A stretch of 64,000 bases of DNA from Helopsaltes ochotensis (lineage: Eukaryota; Chordata; Aves; Passeriformes; Locustellidae): assembly GCA_013400155.1 (NCBI GenBank), contig VXBM01000195.1, forward strand, positions 761,128 to 825,127, read 5' to 3'. The notes below the pieces were generated by a model. That model saw only the letters and a list, made by a program, of their open reading frames with translations. It did no database searches and was not told where the DNA came from. This document shows, piece after piece, positions 12,601-23,897 of this stretch (within the stretch, counting starts at the first letter, position 1; every line of letters begins with the position of its first letter). Position numbers and translations under genes: made by a program.

Positions 12601-14103
12601 CTTCTACTTTCTCCTTTTGCTGGCAAAAATTGCTCTTGTCTTTTCTGCTCTCTTGGGACCTTAGGTAAGGCAGAGGAAAGCAGGCAGAGAGGTCATGGGG
12701 GCTTAGTCAGTGGCTGGTGTACTCTGCAAAAATACTTGGTCTTAGTTTCCCTGGATCAAGCTGTCCAGAACATGGAAAGTTTATGTTAGAAAGAAGTATT
12801 GATTAGAGGGAACCCTGAGTCATGAACACCATGAACTCCTGAGCCCCTCTCTCTGCCAAACTCAGACTCTACCACCCTCAGTTCTGTGAGAAAGCACAGG
12901 AGGAGCTCCATCCCTGAAGACCTCTTTTGTTCCAGATCTGGCTGTTGAATATTTCTTCATGCACAGCCTGCTGGTGCTCCTGCCATGTAATATTCTCATT
13001 TGAAAGCGGATGACTAGCTTTGCTTTCATTTCTGCTTATAGTCACTGCTACTAAAAGGGGAGGAAAATGCTGTCAGAATGTAAATTTTTCGTGTCTCAAA
13101 TGTTTTTGACTCAAAGAGGAAAAAGCAAACCAAAGTTCCACCAATAATGAAACTTCAAAAGTCAGAAATAGAACACGAAACATGGAGAGAAATGTCTCAG
13201 CAACACAGTTGAGCTCCAGTGCTCTTGGGTTACCTATCTCTGTCACAGTATGTCAGATTTCCTCACAATCAGAATTCAGATTCCTGAGGTGACACTGGTT
13301 TGCTGCTGTGAGAAAGAACCTGCAAGCCAAGCACTGTGACCTGGTGAGGTGTAATGAGAGAGGAATATTGTCTTTGCCATCCAGTTCTGACATATCTGAA
13401 AGGAGAGTTCAGCATTAACATCATCTCTTCCGATGCTGGTTTTGCTGGAGGACCCTGGAGTTCATCTGACATCACATGCTGCACGGCTTCTGTCCTCTGT
13501 TGAGAAAGAAGAAAACCAAAGGTTTCGCACAGAATTTCAAAGATTTTCCAGTGAAACAGTGAGGTGATCACTTGTCACAGGATAAGTCAGATCACTCTCA
13601 GTGATAACTAACCCAACTCCTCTAGTTCAGGCTTATACCAAAGCTGAACCTCTTCTAGGTGTTGTGGAAAGTCAGTTTGTTTTACCACGGACCAGAGAAG
13701 CAGCAGAGCTCCAGCTTCAGCATTTTGTCCTGTGTGTGAGGACAGAATGACACATCATACCCCTCTTTCCACCCCTCAGCTGCTCACTCACATACACCCA
13801 ACCATGCCATTGCTCCCAAGCTCAGAACCTGGTTCTGGTTTGCATTCCTTGCTTTGAGAGTATACAGTAAATCCTATGATGTTTTGCTCATCCTTTGCAC
13901 ACATGTGCTGGACATATCAGTCACCTGTGCTCCAGGACAGAAGGATTCAGGGCAAAAAATATTGTAGGAAAGCCACGTCACCATGACACAAGTGCCCTGG
14001 CATTGCTGAGGTGGAGAGAAAGCATCTCTGAAAGGCACACATGGGGTTGAAAGCATTTAGCCCATGGTCTTATGAAAGTTTTGGCATTTCACAAGACCAC
14101 AAA
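9656..14103. other. Non-coding stretch
   Basis: No recognisable gene. Open frames are at most 106 codons and without domains. It contains one strong minus-strand acceptor-donor combination enclosing 15 bases (11343-11357), listed separately, and a plus-strand donor-like CTTAG/GTAAGG at about 12664 whose possible acceptor (TAGTTTTAG, near 12590) is poor. Confidence 0.55.
11343..11357 (-). other. Candidate 15-base microexon, unverified
   Basis: On the minus strand a strong pyrimidine tract with acceptor (CACTTGTTTCTCTTTTGCAG) is followed by 15 bases (AAACAATAGCATCAA) and then GTAAGTGTC, a close match to the donor consensus. Length is a multiple of three; two of three frames are open (NNSI or TIAS core). 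Vertebrate neural microexons have this geometry. Without expression or conservation data it remains a motif match. Confidence 0.15.
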
Positions 14104-14220
14104 AAACCAAACCAAACCAAACCAAACCAAACCAAACCAAACCAAACCAAACCAAACCAAAAACAACAACAACAACAACAACCAACCAAAACAAAACAAA
14201 CAAAAAAACCACACCCACAC
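14104..14220. repeat. (AAACC)n pentanucleotide array followed by (AAC)n and A/C-rich sequence
   Basis: About eleven perfect copies of the pentamer AAACC run from 14104 to 14160, followed by six AAC repeats to about 14181 and then irregular A/C-only sequence to about 14220. The overlapping open frames coding TKPNQ repeats are products of the array. Confidence 0.9.
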
Positions 14221-14909
14221 AAAAAAGAAAACCAGCGGGAAAGAGAGGAATTACATCAAAGGGCCTCAGCATCTGAGATATTTCTTTAAGTAGTGTTCCT
14301 TAGTTTCCTCCTTAGAGTGTCAACTATTGCAAGGCCATAAACAGGCCAGAGAAACCTGAGCAAAAAGGAGGTTGCAGGAATGTAGGCACCTCCAATTTAA
14401 GGCTGAAGCTGCGATTTCATTTTCTGCCTTTACTCTTAGAACTTTTTATTATAAATTTAAAGAGAGATTATACCATAATAAAGTGGTTATTCAGTGGAAT
14501 TAATGGTTAGGACATTTAGAAGAGACTAACAGGAGAGCCTTGCTGTGCCATGTGTCATTGGATCATGTAATAATTCACTGTTGTCTCAAGGAAGTTGGGT
14601 AATCAAACACAGCAGCTCAAAGCTGGGAGGGGACTAATAATCTACGACCCTAACCATAGCTTACAGCCATGCAGGCTTTGAGCACAAGCAATCAATTTTC
14701 ATACTTTGGAGAAAAACCTACCACCGTAAAGAGCAAGCATTTGAAACTGCCTCCTCCGTGCTACTGATGCCTGGACCTGGGGGGAGCCACCCTTCCCCCT
14801 GCAGGGCAGTACCACAGCCATGACCCAACCCTTCAGGAAGCCACCAGAAGGATCTGTTTCGTTTTCCTCAAGCAGAAAGTCCTCTCACACGTGCCCATGT
14901 TTCTTTCAG

Positions 14910-15006
14910 GTGCTCGGAGGGTGAGGGTGATGCCGAGCAGGAGGACGGAGTGAGAGAGAAGAAAAGGCCAATCTTTACTGTGTTGCCACCTTGGGCAAAG
15001 GCACCT
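14910..15006 (+). other. Candidate 97-base exon in a Met-less open frame, unverified
   Basis: CCATGTTTCTTTCAG is a strong acceptor ending at 14909. The frame after one base is open and begins CSEGEGDAEQEDGVREKK, followed by a hydrophobic and proline-containing part (PIFTVLPPWAKAP). That frame is open without a methionine from about 14823 to a stop near 15104. The only donor at the suggested end (CCT/GTAAAT) is weak, so the 3' boundary is doubtful. The acidic-then-basic composition may merely reflect purine-rich DNA. Confidence 0.12.
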
Positions 15007-15192
15007 GTAAATGGCAAGGAATCAGACTTGATAAGCAGCTATTGCTGGTCCAATTTCCATAATTTCCATGGAAACCTGTCAGACTGTACATGCCAGAGTA
15101 CATGAAAGTAGTGTATGAGAAAGGAATATTGCACTCATCTGTTTTCCTGAGCTCTCCAGGGGCTTGCTAGCCCCCTCACCAGCCTCTCATAC

Positions 15193-15229
15193 CTGCATCC
15201 TAATTACACTCCCATCCAGCCAACAAACT
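15193..15229 (-). other. Candidate 37-base exon, unverified
   Basis: On the minus strand a good pyrimidine tract (GGTTCTCCTCTCACTGCCACTAG) leads to 15229 and the segment ends GATGCAG/GTATGAG. Only the frame after one base is open and reads VCWLDGSVIRMQ. No family is recognised, and no phase-linked partner is evident. Confidence 0.12.
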
Positions 15230-15571
15230 CTAGTGGCAGTGAGAGGAGAACCAAGGCAAAGACTGCTCAAAAATCATGGGATTTATATGAAGTATGTATG
15301 AGAACAGTTCATTATCTGAGAGCTGCACACACAAAATGCATCTGGGGCTGAGCCAGCACCATGTGCCATACGCACAGATTTAGGTGAACTGACCCACCTC
15401 CCGTTCCTCAAGTGACAGAGCACTGGAAACAAGGTCAGATTTATGAATTTCCAAGCTGGGAGGCTGCTTGCTGATGGTTTAGCTGTCATTTGTAGAATTA
15501 AAAAACATTGTGTAAAAGCTTTGGACATTGAAATAGGTGGAGAAAGTACAAAATTAATCTGCACAGGGAAT

Positions 15572-15670
15572 AATTATTGTTGTCATTATTGTTATTGTTG
15601 TTGTTAATATCATCATCATCATCATCATTGTTATTATCATCATCATGATTGTCATTATTGTTATTTTAAT
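15572..15670. repeat. Trinucleotide microsatellite cluster (ATT/TTG and ATC)
   Basis: Interrupted TTG, ATT and ATC repeats span about 100 bases, with the purest part (ATC, about 6.5 copies) at 15609-15628. No coding frame is associated with it. Confidence 0.85.
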
Positions 15671-16921
15671 ATAATAGTAAATTTGGGAGAATATTCCACA
15701 TTTTGGGTCACTGGTGGAACCAAAAAAAAAAGGTGATGAGGTAAGGAGCAGCAGTTATTGGAACAAAACAACTCAAATCTGCGTAAGGAAAATCAGCCAG
15801 TTTGCAAGGCTGGCAGATACTCAGCCACTGAATGGGCTCTCATGGCAATGAATCCCAAGAAGTGATTGAATTCAGCACAGGATTTCTTTCACACTTTTGA
15901 GTCCTAGTTTATAGACCTCAGGACAAGGTTTGTTAAATTAGGCTATAATTCCTCCATTATAAAATGACATCTTAATGGTTCTGATCTTTTGGAAGACTTT
16001 TAGCAGATTAGGAGGTGATGGGATAGGGGAAAAGATTTATTGCAAGCTCAAAGCCATGTGGTAATCCAAAGGGATTTATAGACAGTGCTCTTCACTACTT
16101 GTGCTGAACAAGGATGTGAATTATTTGATTCTGATAACATGAGAATCCTCTTACAATACAGTATGAGCTTGACAAAATGTGAATAATGCTAAAAAAACAT
16201 TCAGAAGTAGATTTTTTCTCCTTTCCCCTTTAGTTATCTCTAAAGGAGTTAAAACCTGGGTTTGTACAATATTTAAGTCCCCTTAGATAGACAGAAGCTC
16301 TGAACAAAAGCTGAGTTGAGTGTCTATGGATATAGCTAGTTGGAAAATTCCATTAGAAATATTTTTCTAGCTGCTGGAGTGTGCAAAGTCACAGAAGTTA
16401 AAATGTGCAAGGTTATTAATTTCAGTTTGGACGTGCAGGTTTCTTGGATTTGGGAGAGAATTTTAGGTCAGAATAGGGGAAATTCAAATTCATGGCCTTG
16501 TTCAGGCTAGTTCAGTCAGGACTGAAGGGTGCCCTCAGACATCCTGTCTGGCTGCATCTGAGCTACTTTAATTAGTAGATCTCCAGTTGCTTTCCATAGG
16601 TAATCCATTGCAAAGAGAAAAGTATCCTTTCCAAGACTTGTCAGTAAAACTGCATGTGTAGCCAATAGTTACACCAACTTCATCAGAATTATCAAGACTA
16701 TGAACAGACTGCAGTTTAAACAGCTTGAACAAAATGTTGTATATAAAATAGTAGCTACTTGTTCAACTGAATCTGAAATATTCATGCATCTCTGATTAGA
16801 TTCTCTTATGAGCCTCATTAATATATAGCTCTGTATTAATTACAGAAATGTTTTAATTTCAACTTCAGGATGTAGTGAAAAAATACGGTCTTCACACACC
16901 AGAGGAGACAAAGGATATTGT

Positions 16922-16959
16922 ACAGATATAATCAATCCAAGGTTATAGATTATATCTGT
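16922..16959. repeat. Perfect 12-bp inverted repeat, 14-base loop
   Basis: ACAGATATAATC (16922-16933) is exactly complementary to GATTATATCTGT (16948-16959). Flanking bases do not extend the pairing as Watson-Crick pairs. It is too short for a typical microRNA precursor; the function is unknown. Confidence 0.85.
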
Positions 16960-17063
16960 GGGAGACCCAGTAAGAGAAGAGCTGAACCCCAATGCTTCAT
17001 GCTTGCTTCAGTCTCCACACTTTAAAAATTTGCTTTCAAGGATCTTAAAAGAATTGAGAAAAT

Positions 17064-17107
17064 AATTGATGTTCTTAGCTGGTACAATTGATATTCTCAG
17101 CTGGAAC
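17064..17107. repeat. 22-base tandem duplication, two copies
   Basis: Two adjacent 22-base units, both starting AATTGAT and ending CAGCTGGAAC or TAGCTGGTAC, differ at three positions. This indicates a modestly old tandem duplication. Confidence 0.8.
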
Positions 17108-17796
17108 GGTAGAGAAATCCCATAGCAGAGATATAAGCACAAGAACAAGTTCAATTGGGAAACAAACAGTTGTTAGTTCAAGAATAATGTAATAGGATTT
17201 TTTTTTCCCTTAATAAAATCCCAAGTTTAGTTCCAAAGGGGTCTGCTCTTTCACACTGGTCTGAACTGCTAGACCTCCTCCCTTAAACCTCCTTAAATGT
17301 TTGTCTGGTTTTGGTGCATTTGAGTGCTAGGTCACACATTAAGTACCCAAGAAACTGGGCCACATATAGAGATGATATTTCACATGCCTGAGAGAATTCT
17401 AAGATACCCTGGAAAAGGCTGAACAAAAGTTGGAAACTGGAAGTGAAAATGAGACTAATTTGCTCTCATAACAGACCTTGATTTTTTTAGCAGACATGAT
17501 AACTAATCATTTGCACAATTTACCATGGAACAAAGCAGATACTCCATCACCTGAAAACTTTAAATTAAATTGAGTGTTTCTTCAATGAGATGTATTTATT
17601 AAGTTGGCAGCACTATGCTTCAGTTGGATAGGAGAGAGGACAAAATGCCAGATGGAATTTGTGACTTTGCTTCATGAGGGGAGGTCTACCTATCTGAGAT
17701 TCTGCTACCTATAAGACCAAAGATTTTTCTTTAGTGGTATGCAGTGGCAGCATTTCATTGTTAAAATCTGATTTAACCCATTATGTGTTTTTGCAG

Positions 17797-17854
17797 AAAG
17801 GTAGGAAAGGACCCCAAAGAACTAAATATGGAAAAATTTGCTGTAATTGCTCAG
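17797..17854 (+). other. Candidate 58-base exon, unverified
   Basis: A good acceptor (TTATGTGTTTTTGCAG, ending 17796) and a fair donor (GCTCAG/GTGAAT) bound 58 bases. Two frames are open: after one base it reads KVGKDPKELNMEKFAVIAQ and ends on a whole codon, and from the first base it reads KGRKGPQRTKYGKICCNCS. Neither is a family I recognise, and both being open weakens the coding argument. Confidence 0.13.
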
Positions 17855-19693
17855 GTGAATATTTTGTGAACCACACACAGAAGAGTACTTATTCATGCTT
17901 CTTTCTGTTTTTTTTCGGAGCTACATCTTTGCAAATAGTTATATGCGTTCATCACAAATGACAGCTGCTGCATCTTTTGTGATTTAACATAATTCTGTAC
18001 CAAAGGACTCCATTTGATGTCTATTCATTCTTTTCCCCTCTGTGTTCTCCCTGCTGGAATCCAATTTGCGATGATAATTGAAAGCCGGTGCCATTTCAAC
18101 TGGGGAAGATTCCTGCCCTTCTAAAATATGTGTTTATTTCCTTCAAATGTACAATTACTTTTCTCACACAATAGTTGCCACAGAGCATAAAATTACTTCA
18201 ATGCCAAGTTCAGCATTTAGAGTGATATCCTTGTTGTAATGCTTTTAATTAGTCATTACTCATTGGAATGGAAACTTGTTTAATAGCTCTTTACTTGATG
18301 AGGCTGATTTTCACTGGAAGAAAAAGGAGCTGTCTCCAGCCATGCTAAAAACGAGGCTATGAGGAGCCATGGGGTTGTATCCAGGACACACGGAATGCTT
18401 TACCTCACTCTGCTTGGCAAGAGCCAGTGCTGCAGACTGCACTGTATGGATTGCTCTGTGATCTATCTGGGGAGTGCCTCACAACCTGCAATGAGTCATA
18501 ACGAGAGGCTCCTTAACATGGGAGTTTTAAGATCAAGTTTCGGAAATTCAGCAGGGTTAAAAAATGATAGACACTCACCTCCATGCAATAATAGTGTCAA
18601 GCCTCTTTAGAGCTCCATCTTACGGGCTGAATTGAATTGTTAGGAAGGGGTGAAGTGCTACACGTTGCCACTCCTGAGTGAGGATCTGAGCTCTGCATAC
18701 CAACTGAGGAAGTAGCTGGCTGTTATCTGACTGGGTGAGGCCAAATGCCTGCCAGACAGCACACTTGGGAATGGCAGGTGCTCTCCTGTGCCTTCAGCCC
18801 TGTGTTCGGGCTCATGTCAATGAGCTGCACAGATCCCAAGTGGCAGTGATGGGGTAGGGCAGCGACATCAGTCTCCAGACTGAAGGGATGCCAGGCAGTC
18901 CCCTGGGGACAGCTCTGCCAGTCAATAGCCACAGGCTCCCTGTCCAGACAGGGAGACAGGCACCATGGGTGGCTGTTGTTCCTGACTTGGTTTCTGGTCC
19001 CTGATTCCCCTGCTCACACATCCTCATTCCTGCTGAGGCAAGCCCACCTTCCTCCACTGCCACCATGGGTGTTCTCCCAGTCTGGGAGGGGCAGGAAGCT
19101 CAGGTGGACACATTGGGGTTGTTGGCATTAATTCCCCACCATCTATGTCCCCCCTCACCCCAAGACCTAACAGCAGCCCCTGGCACAACTTCACCACTTT
19201 AGTTCACCACTTTACCAAGAGTAATTTACTCTTTATTTTTTTCTGTTTTTGTGGTGATGCAGAAGACACCCTAGGCTTATTCAACTCCACCGTATGTCAT
19301 GAAGGTAAATAAGACGCTGGAAGATTTGTTCATGTCATATTGACTGTCCACAGTCAAATATACAAGACTGGGCTGTGAAAGCAAAATGCACTTCCATCAC
19401 TTTTTTTCTTCCCTTGCATAAATGTTCACACACCACCAGGCTACTGCTGGCTCCCTGAAATATGATATTTGCACCTGTACACAATAAACAACTGCAACCC
19501 TATAAAACAGGAGAGATCCTTGTCTCACTCCTATTCCAAGCACCTTAGGGATGCAGTGCATTAGGCAGTGTAGCTCAACAGCTGTCTAGTTAAACAAAAT
19601 GCCCATCAGTCTCTCTGCACTTGGAGCTCATGCAGTTTCCAGCCCGTCTTGCTGAGGAGGGAACCCTGTCTCAGACACTAATATTTGTTTCAG

Positions 19694-19738
19694 CCTTATT
19701 CTGATTTACCGTGCTGCTCTTCACTCTGGTATTTCATG
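19694..19738 (+). other. Candidate 45-base exon, unverified
   Basis: ATATTTGTTTCAG precedes the segment, and it ends TTTCATG followed by GTGAGTAATC, a strong donor. The length is a multiple of three and two frames are open (PYSDLPCCSSLWYFM or LILIYRAALHSGIS). No family is recognised. Confidence 0.1.
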
Positions 19739-21187
19739 GTGAGTAATCTGCACATTCTGCAAGACAGTGGATAAGACTGGATATTCCTGTCTTGTTGGAT
19801 TAGGAATTTTTCACCCCAAATCTGTTTCTATTTCACTTGCCCAAACCTGATAAGGGTTATGGAATTAATGAGATTATTTGACAGCGCCTGTTTCTGCTGT
19901 TCCTACCTAAGTTTTGTTCAGCTGGCCAACTTCACCCTAATTTGATGAGACACAGGACTCCTACACTCAGCCCTCCTACAGGATGCAGGTCAGGAATATC
20001 CTCAAGGGAAAACTGTGTGGGCCCTAAACTTGCCCACAATTCTGTTTTGTACACATAGGCTTTTTCATATCAAGTAGGGAAAGCAAGGGCATTCAAGTAG
20101 TCTTAAAGAAGATAAAGCCTGGGGAGGATGTGGGGTTGTAGAGGAGGTAGGAGGAAATCCAGTGTAATACAATCAAACAGACCGTGTTAGGCCTACAGCT
20201 TGTAAGAACAACTAGTCCATTATGAATGCTGGATTCTGCAAAATTCCATGTAATTTTGGGGAATGTTATTGGTTAAAACTATTTTTAATTTTCCCCTTGG
20301 GCAGGAAAGCCAAATGGAAACAAAACATTTTTTTTTATTTGGGGTAAATATCCCCAAACGGATGGAAACAGAGTTACACATAAATGCTTCCCACATTCTC
20401 CTTCCTGCAACAGATTTAGGGCCATGTTACCTGTCTGATGAACAATCGCTGCTGCTGAGATTACCCCACACACTGCAGATATATAACTAAGAAAATTTTA
20501 TGTTGGACCTACTTCAAATAGAAATTACACATTTTTAAATGGAATTATGCTCAAAAAAATTTTGTTCCAGGAAAGAGGTTCTGTGCTTTGTAATTTCTAC
20601 CAAATTAGGATCATGCATGAATCGAAAATGTTAGAATTTTATATGGAAGAAGAAATTCAGTTTATGAATTAGACTAGTTGTAATTCTATACTTATTTAAA
20701 AATCTGATCTTTGTATCTGCTTATATAATTTCATAATCTGCCTCATCCTCTTCAAAATAAATCTATTGATAACAATTAATGAGTGATGCTATCTTACAAA
20801 TAAGGAAATATCAAGAAATGTGTTTCTCATGCAAACCCATTGAAATATTTGGAAATTCTTTTTGACTTCATTGGCCTTTGGATCAGATCCCTGGTATGTT
20901 TATCTAGCTTGAAATGTTCCCAAGGTTGTGCTGCTGTGAATGAGAAATAAAGTAATTCAATTCTAGATATTAGCTTAGCAGAAGAGGAAAAAAAATTGAG
21001 GTCATGGTGTGATTATGAATTTTTTTTTCTTCTTTTGCTGCTTTTTCTCACTGTGGAAGTAGGTAAAGCTTTCATCACCTCTGGGCAGCAGTTATGAGGA
21101 TTAGGTAACAGGAAGAATTTCATTTAATCAGTTTGATGAATTTTGCCTCATTGCCTCATTAAAAATTCATGCAAATTGTCCAGGCTG

Positions 21188-21236
21188 GGGGGTGGCGTTT
21201 TGTTTTGTTTTGTGGGTTTTGGTTTTGTTTTTTTTG
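21188..21236. repeat. T/G-rich low-complexity tract
   Basis: About 50 bases of T and G with one C, including TTTTG units, in the T/G orientation of the tract class described for 1761-1827. Confidence 0.75.
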
Positions 21237-22695
21237 AGAAGTGCATAGAAAGGTTTTATCCATGGACTGTTGGGTTCAACTAATTACATTAAAAGCTAAT
21301 ACAATTTCCTTGTTTATGCTGTTTGTACAGGAAGATGATTGTCTAATCCTTTAAGCAGTACATTTAATTTTCGTTTCCATTTCAAGTCTCTAAATTGTGT
21401 TAACTACTTCTAGTTCTCAAGGTAAACATAGTCTAAATCTTAAACGTTCACTTCTGAGTAGCTTCAAGGATGAAGCTGCTCTGGTTTCATTTCAGACAGG
21501 AACATCATTTCATGCCCATTGGTTCTAAGCTGGAGGGCAGTGATGGAAGAGGGGAGAGGAAACAAGGAAACTCCTTTTCTAAAGCAAGTTCAGGACTTAA
21601 TCTGCAAAATTGTCTCTCAGTGGGTGGATAAAGTGTACATTGCTACACTGAAGTCACTATTACTAATTATTAGCCTAACGTGTGTCTATGTATGTCTAAT
21701 CTGATCATCCATCTCTATCTAAGTATTTTAAATCTACATATAGAAGTAGAGTGGAGTTATACTTGGACTAGAAAATCTGTGTATATTAATTACACTTCCT
21801 CTCTTTGGAAGTGGTTTCTCTTGTATTTCTGAAATAACACTGAAAGGAAAAAAGAGTCAAAAAAGTCTGGAGAAACAGACAAATAAATGCCACTGCCTAA
21901 AATTGCATGCAGACATTATGGTTGTATTCTCTCTGTATTTCCAGTTTTTATTAAAAAATAAAAATTAAATAAAATTTGGGATTTTGACAATTGTCAATAT
22001 TGAAGACCTGGAGCTTTGATAGGAGTTTTATACCTCTTTCTGTATTTCAGCATTGAGTCTCTTTCAGATTCTATGCATAGATTATAAAATTTTGTCCTGC
22101 AACATAGCCAAGTTTGATGTCTCAAGGTATCAGTACCCAAGAAGCCGTAATGCTCCACTCTCTTTAACATTTCCCATAGGTCTTCTCTAGAAAAAAACTT
22201 TCAGCCCATGATCCATTACTACTAGGCAATTCTTGAAAGGTGACCTTAAAAAAAAAGTCCTTATAATTTCTCCAGAAGCCAGCCTAGGTGCCCAGAAATC
22301 TGAATCTCACCAGGGAAATTTGCAGGAAGAGTCTGTAACACTCCCCACCCTGAGATGCACAGATTTTACTGCTGCCTAAAGTGTAGGTGTACCTACCACA
22401 CACAGAGATAATGTACTACATCCAGGTATTTGTAATGGGGACAGCTACACCTGAACTAGCTGAGAATATGCTTTTAGGACATGCTGTAAGACATGTAAAA
22501 CAGAGAAATTAGACTTGACCTATCGGTTGTGTCTTAGATGAAATAGTTTAAATCACTCCCTTTATTTCCATTCCTACAAAAGAGGCATCTGGTGATGCCT
22601 CTTTCATTCATCTTGAACTCCTATTTAGGTGATAGACTCTTAATAATGAAGACATTCTTGTTTGGACATTAATTCTTTGTCAGAGTTACAACAGG

Positions 22696-22760
22696 AATCA
22701 TAGAATAACTCAAGTTAGAAAGGACCCATAAAGATAATCAAGTCCACAATCCATTGAGCC
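22696..22760 (-). mobile_element. CR1 LINE-like 3' end fragment, minus orientation
   Basis: AATCATAGAATAACTCAAG, GTTAGAAAGGACC and AGATAATCAAGTCCA follow the order of the complement of the avian CR1 3' end (the familiar AATCATAGAAT ... GGTTGGAA ... GATCATCAAGTCCAACC string recalled from known elements). Similarity fades after about 22760. It is short, diverged and non-coding. A small related LTR relic is a less likely alternative. Confidence 0.6.
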
Positions 22761-23875
22761 TCTCTAGTACATATCCTTTCTTCATTATGACTACAGGAAA
22801 CACCCTGAAGGTCGTATCCCTGGTGGCTTAAATTAAGCTCCTCAGTCCTCTACATATTATTAAATTCTCTTGTATTAATTAAGAGAAGATTCAAGTGAAT
22901 AAATATTATGCTAATTTTTGAAGGAGAGTTCAGAAGTTACCATGGGGTTCTCATCAGAATCTATACTGGAACTTTTATTGTTTAACAAGTGATCTGGAAA
23001 TCTGAGTGAATAATGTAGGGGCAAAATTTTCTGACAATGGAAAATTAGGAGTGACAAAATTAAGGCAGCTAAAAGTGGAGCAGAGCACGAGGAGCTATTG
23101 AGGATCTCCTGATACTGAGTAAGACAATGATAAAACATCCAGTGCAGGAATGCAGCTGGGGTCACTAATTCGAGCTGTATTATTTGGTGATTGGCCCAGC
23201 AGGAAGCTCCTAACAAATTATCTTGGCTATTGCAAATCTGAGTGCCTTCAGCCTGTCCCCAGCCCATCACATCCACCTCCTCATTTCTGTCAGTCTAGCA
23301 AAGCCCCTCTTTTCTTGTTTCATGATAGACAGTTTGTGACTTTTTTTAACTTTCCCAGTATTCCATAGACCTGGGTCAGAGTACAGAAAAAAATGAAGGT
23401 GGCAAAACCAGCAGGAGGTAATCCCTAGTAGGGGGGAATCAAAGAGCCTATAAGGGGGTCATGACAGGAAAAATAAGTCAGATTTGCTGAAGTCAAAATT
23501 GTTCATAATTCAGCAAAAAAATCCACATTGTGGAGTCTGTGGACATTTCCCTAAACTAAACAGAAACCCCTATTAAGCCACTGTGTGCAGCTCTGGTGCA
23601 TCATCATCCTGACTCCTGAGAGGAGCTCCTCTCATTCTGTGCCAACAAGGGACCCGTTGAGAGGGGCACGGAGCAGAACAACAGCTTAATCGGGAAAGCT
23701 GGAATGACAGCTGTGCAAGGGGACAGCAAAGAGACGGGAAACTCTTGGCTTCCAAGACAGATGACAGGCATCATGGGTACACAGTCAATTCTCAAAAATC
23801 ACATATTATGTAAAGAGAGCGAAAAAGAGGTGATGAGTTGCTGCTTTCCACAGTCTAGGAGCAGAGGACACAGAG

Positions 23876-23897
23876 TATTATTATTATTATTATTATT
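23876..23897. repeat. (ATT)n microsatellite, about 7 copies
   Basis: A perfect ATT run of 22 bases. Confidence 0.9.

Larger units (their letters stand above)
14221..21187. other. Non-coding stretch with exon-like segments and small repeats
   Basis: No named gene is visible. Listed separately are a Met-less open frame after a strong acceptor (14910-15006), exon-like segments at 15193-15229, 17797-17854 and 19694-19738, a trinucleotide cluster, an inverted repeat at 16922-16959 and a tandem duplication at 17064-17107. At 18555-18640 the minus strand has a very strong donor (TGGAG/GTGAGT) with a fair acceptor, but all frames between them are closed. Confidence 0.5.

Noticed and set aside
18582..18629. 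Minus-strand coding exon with TGGAG/GTGAGT donor
   Set aside because: The donor is excellent, but all three frames between it and the acceptor contain stops.
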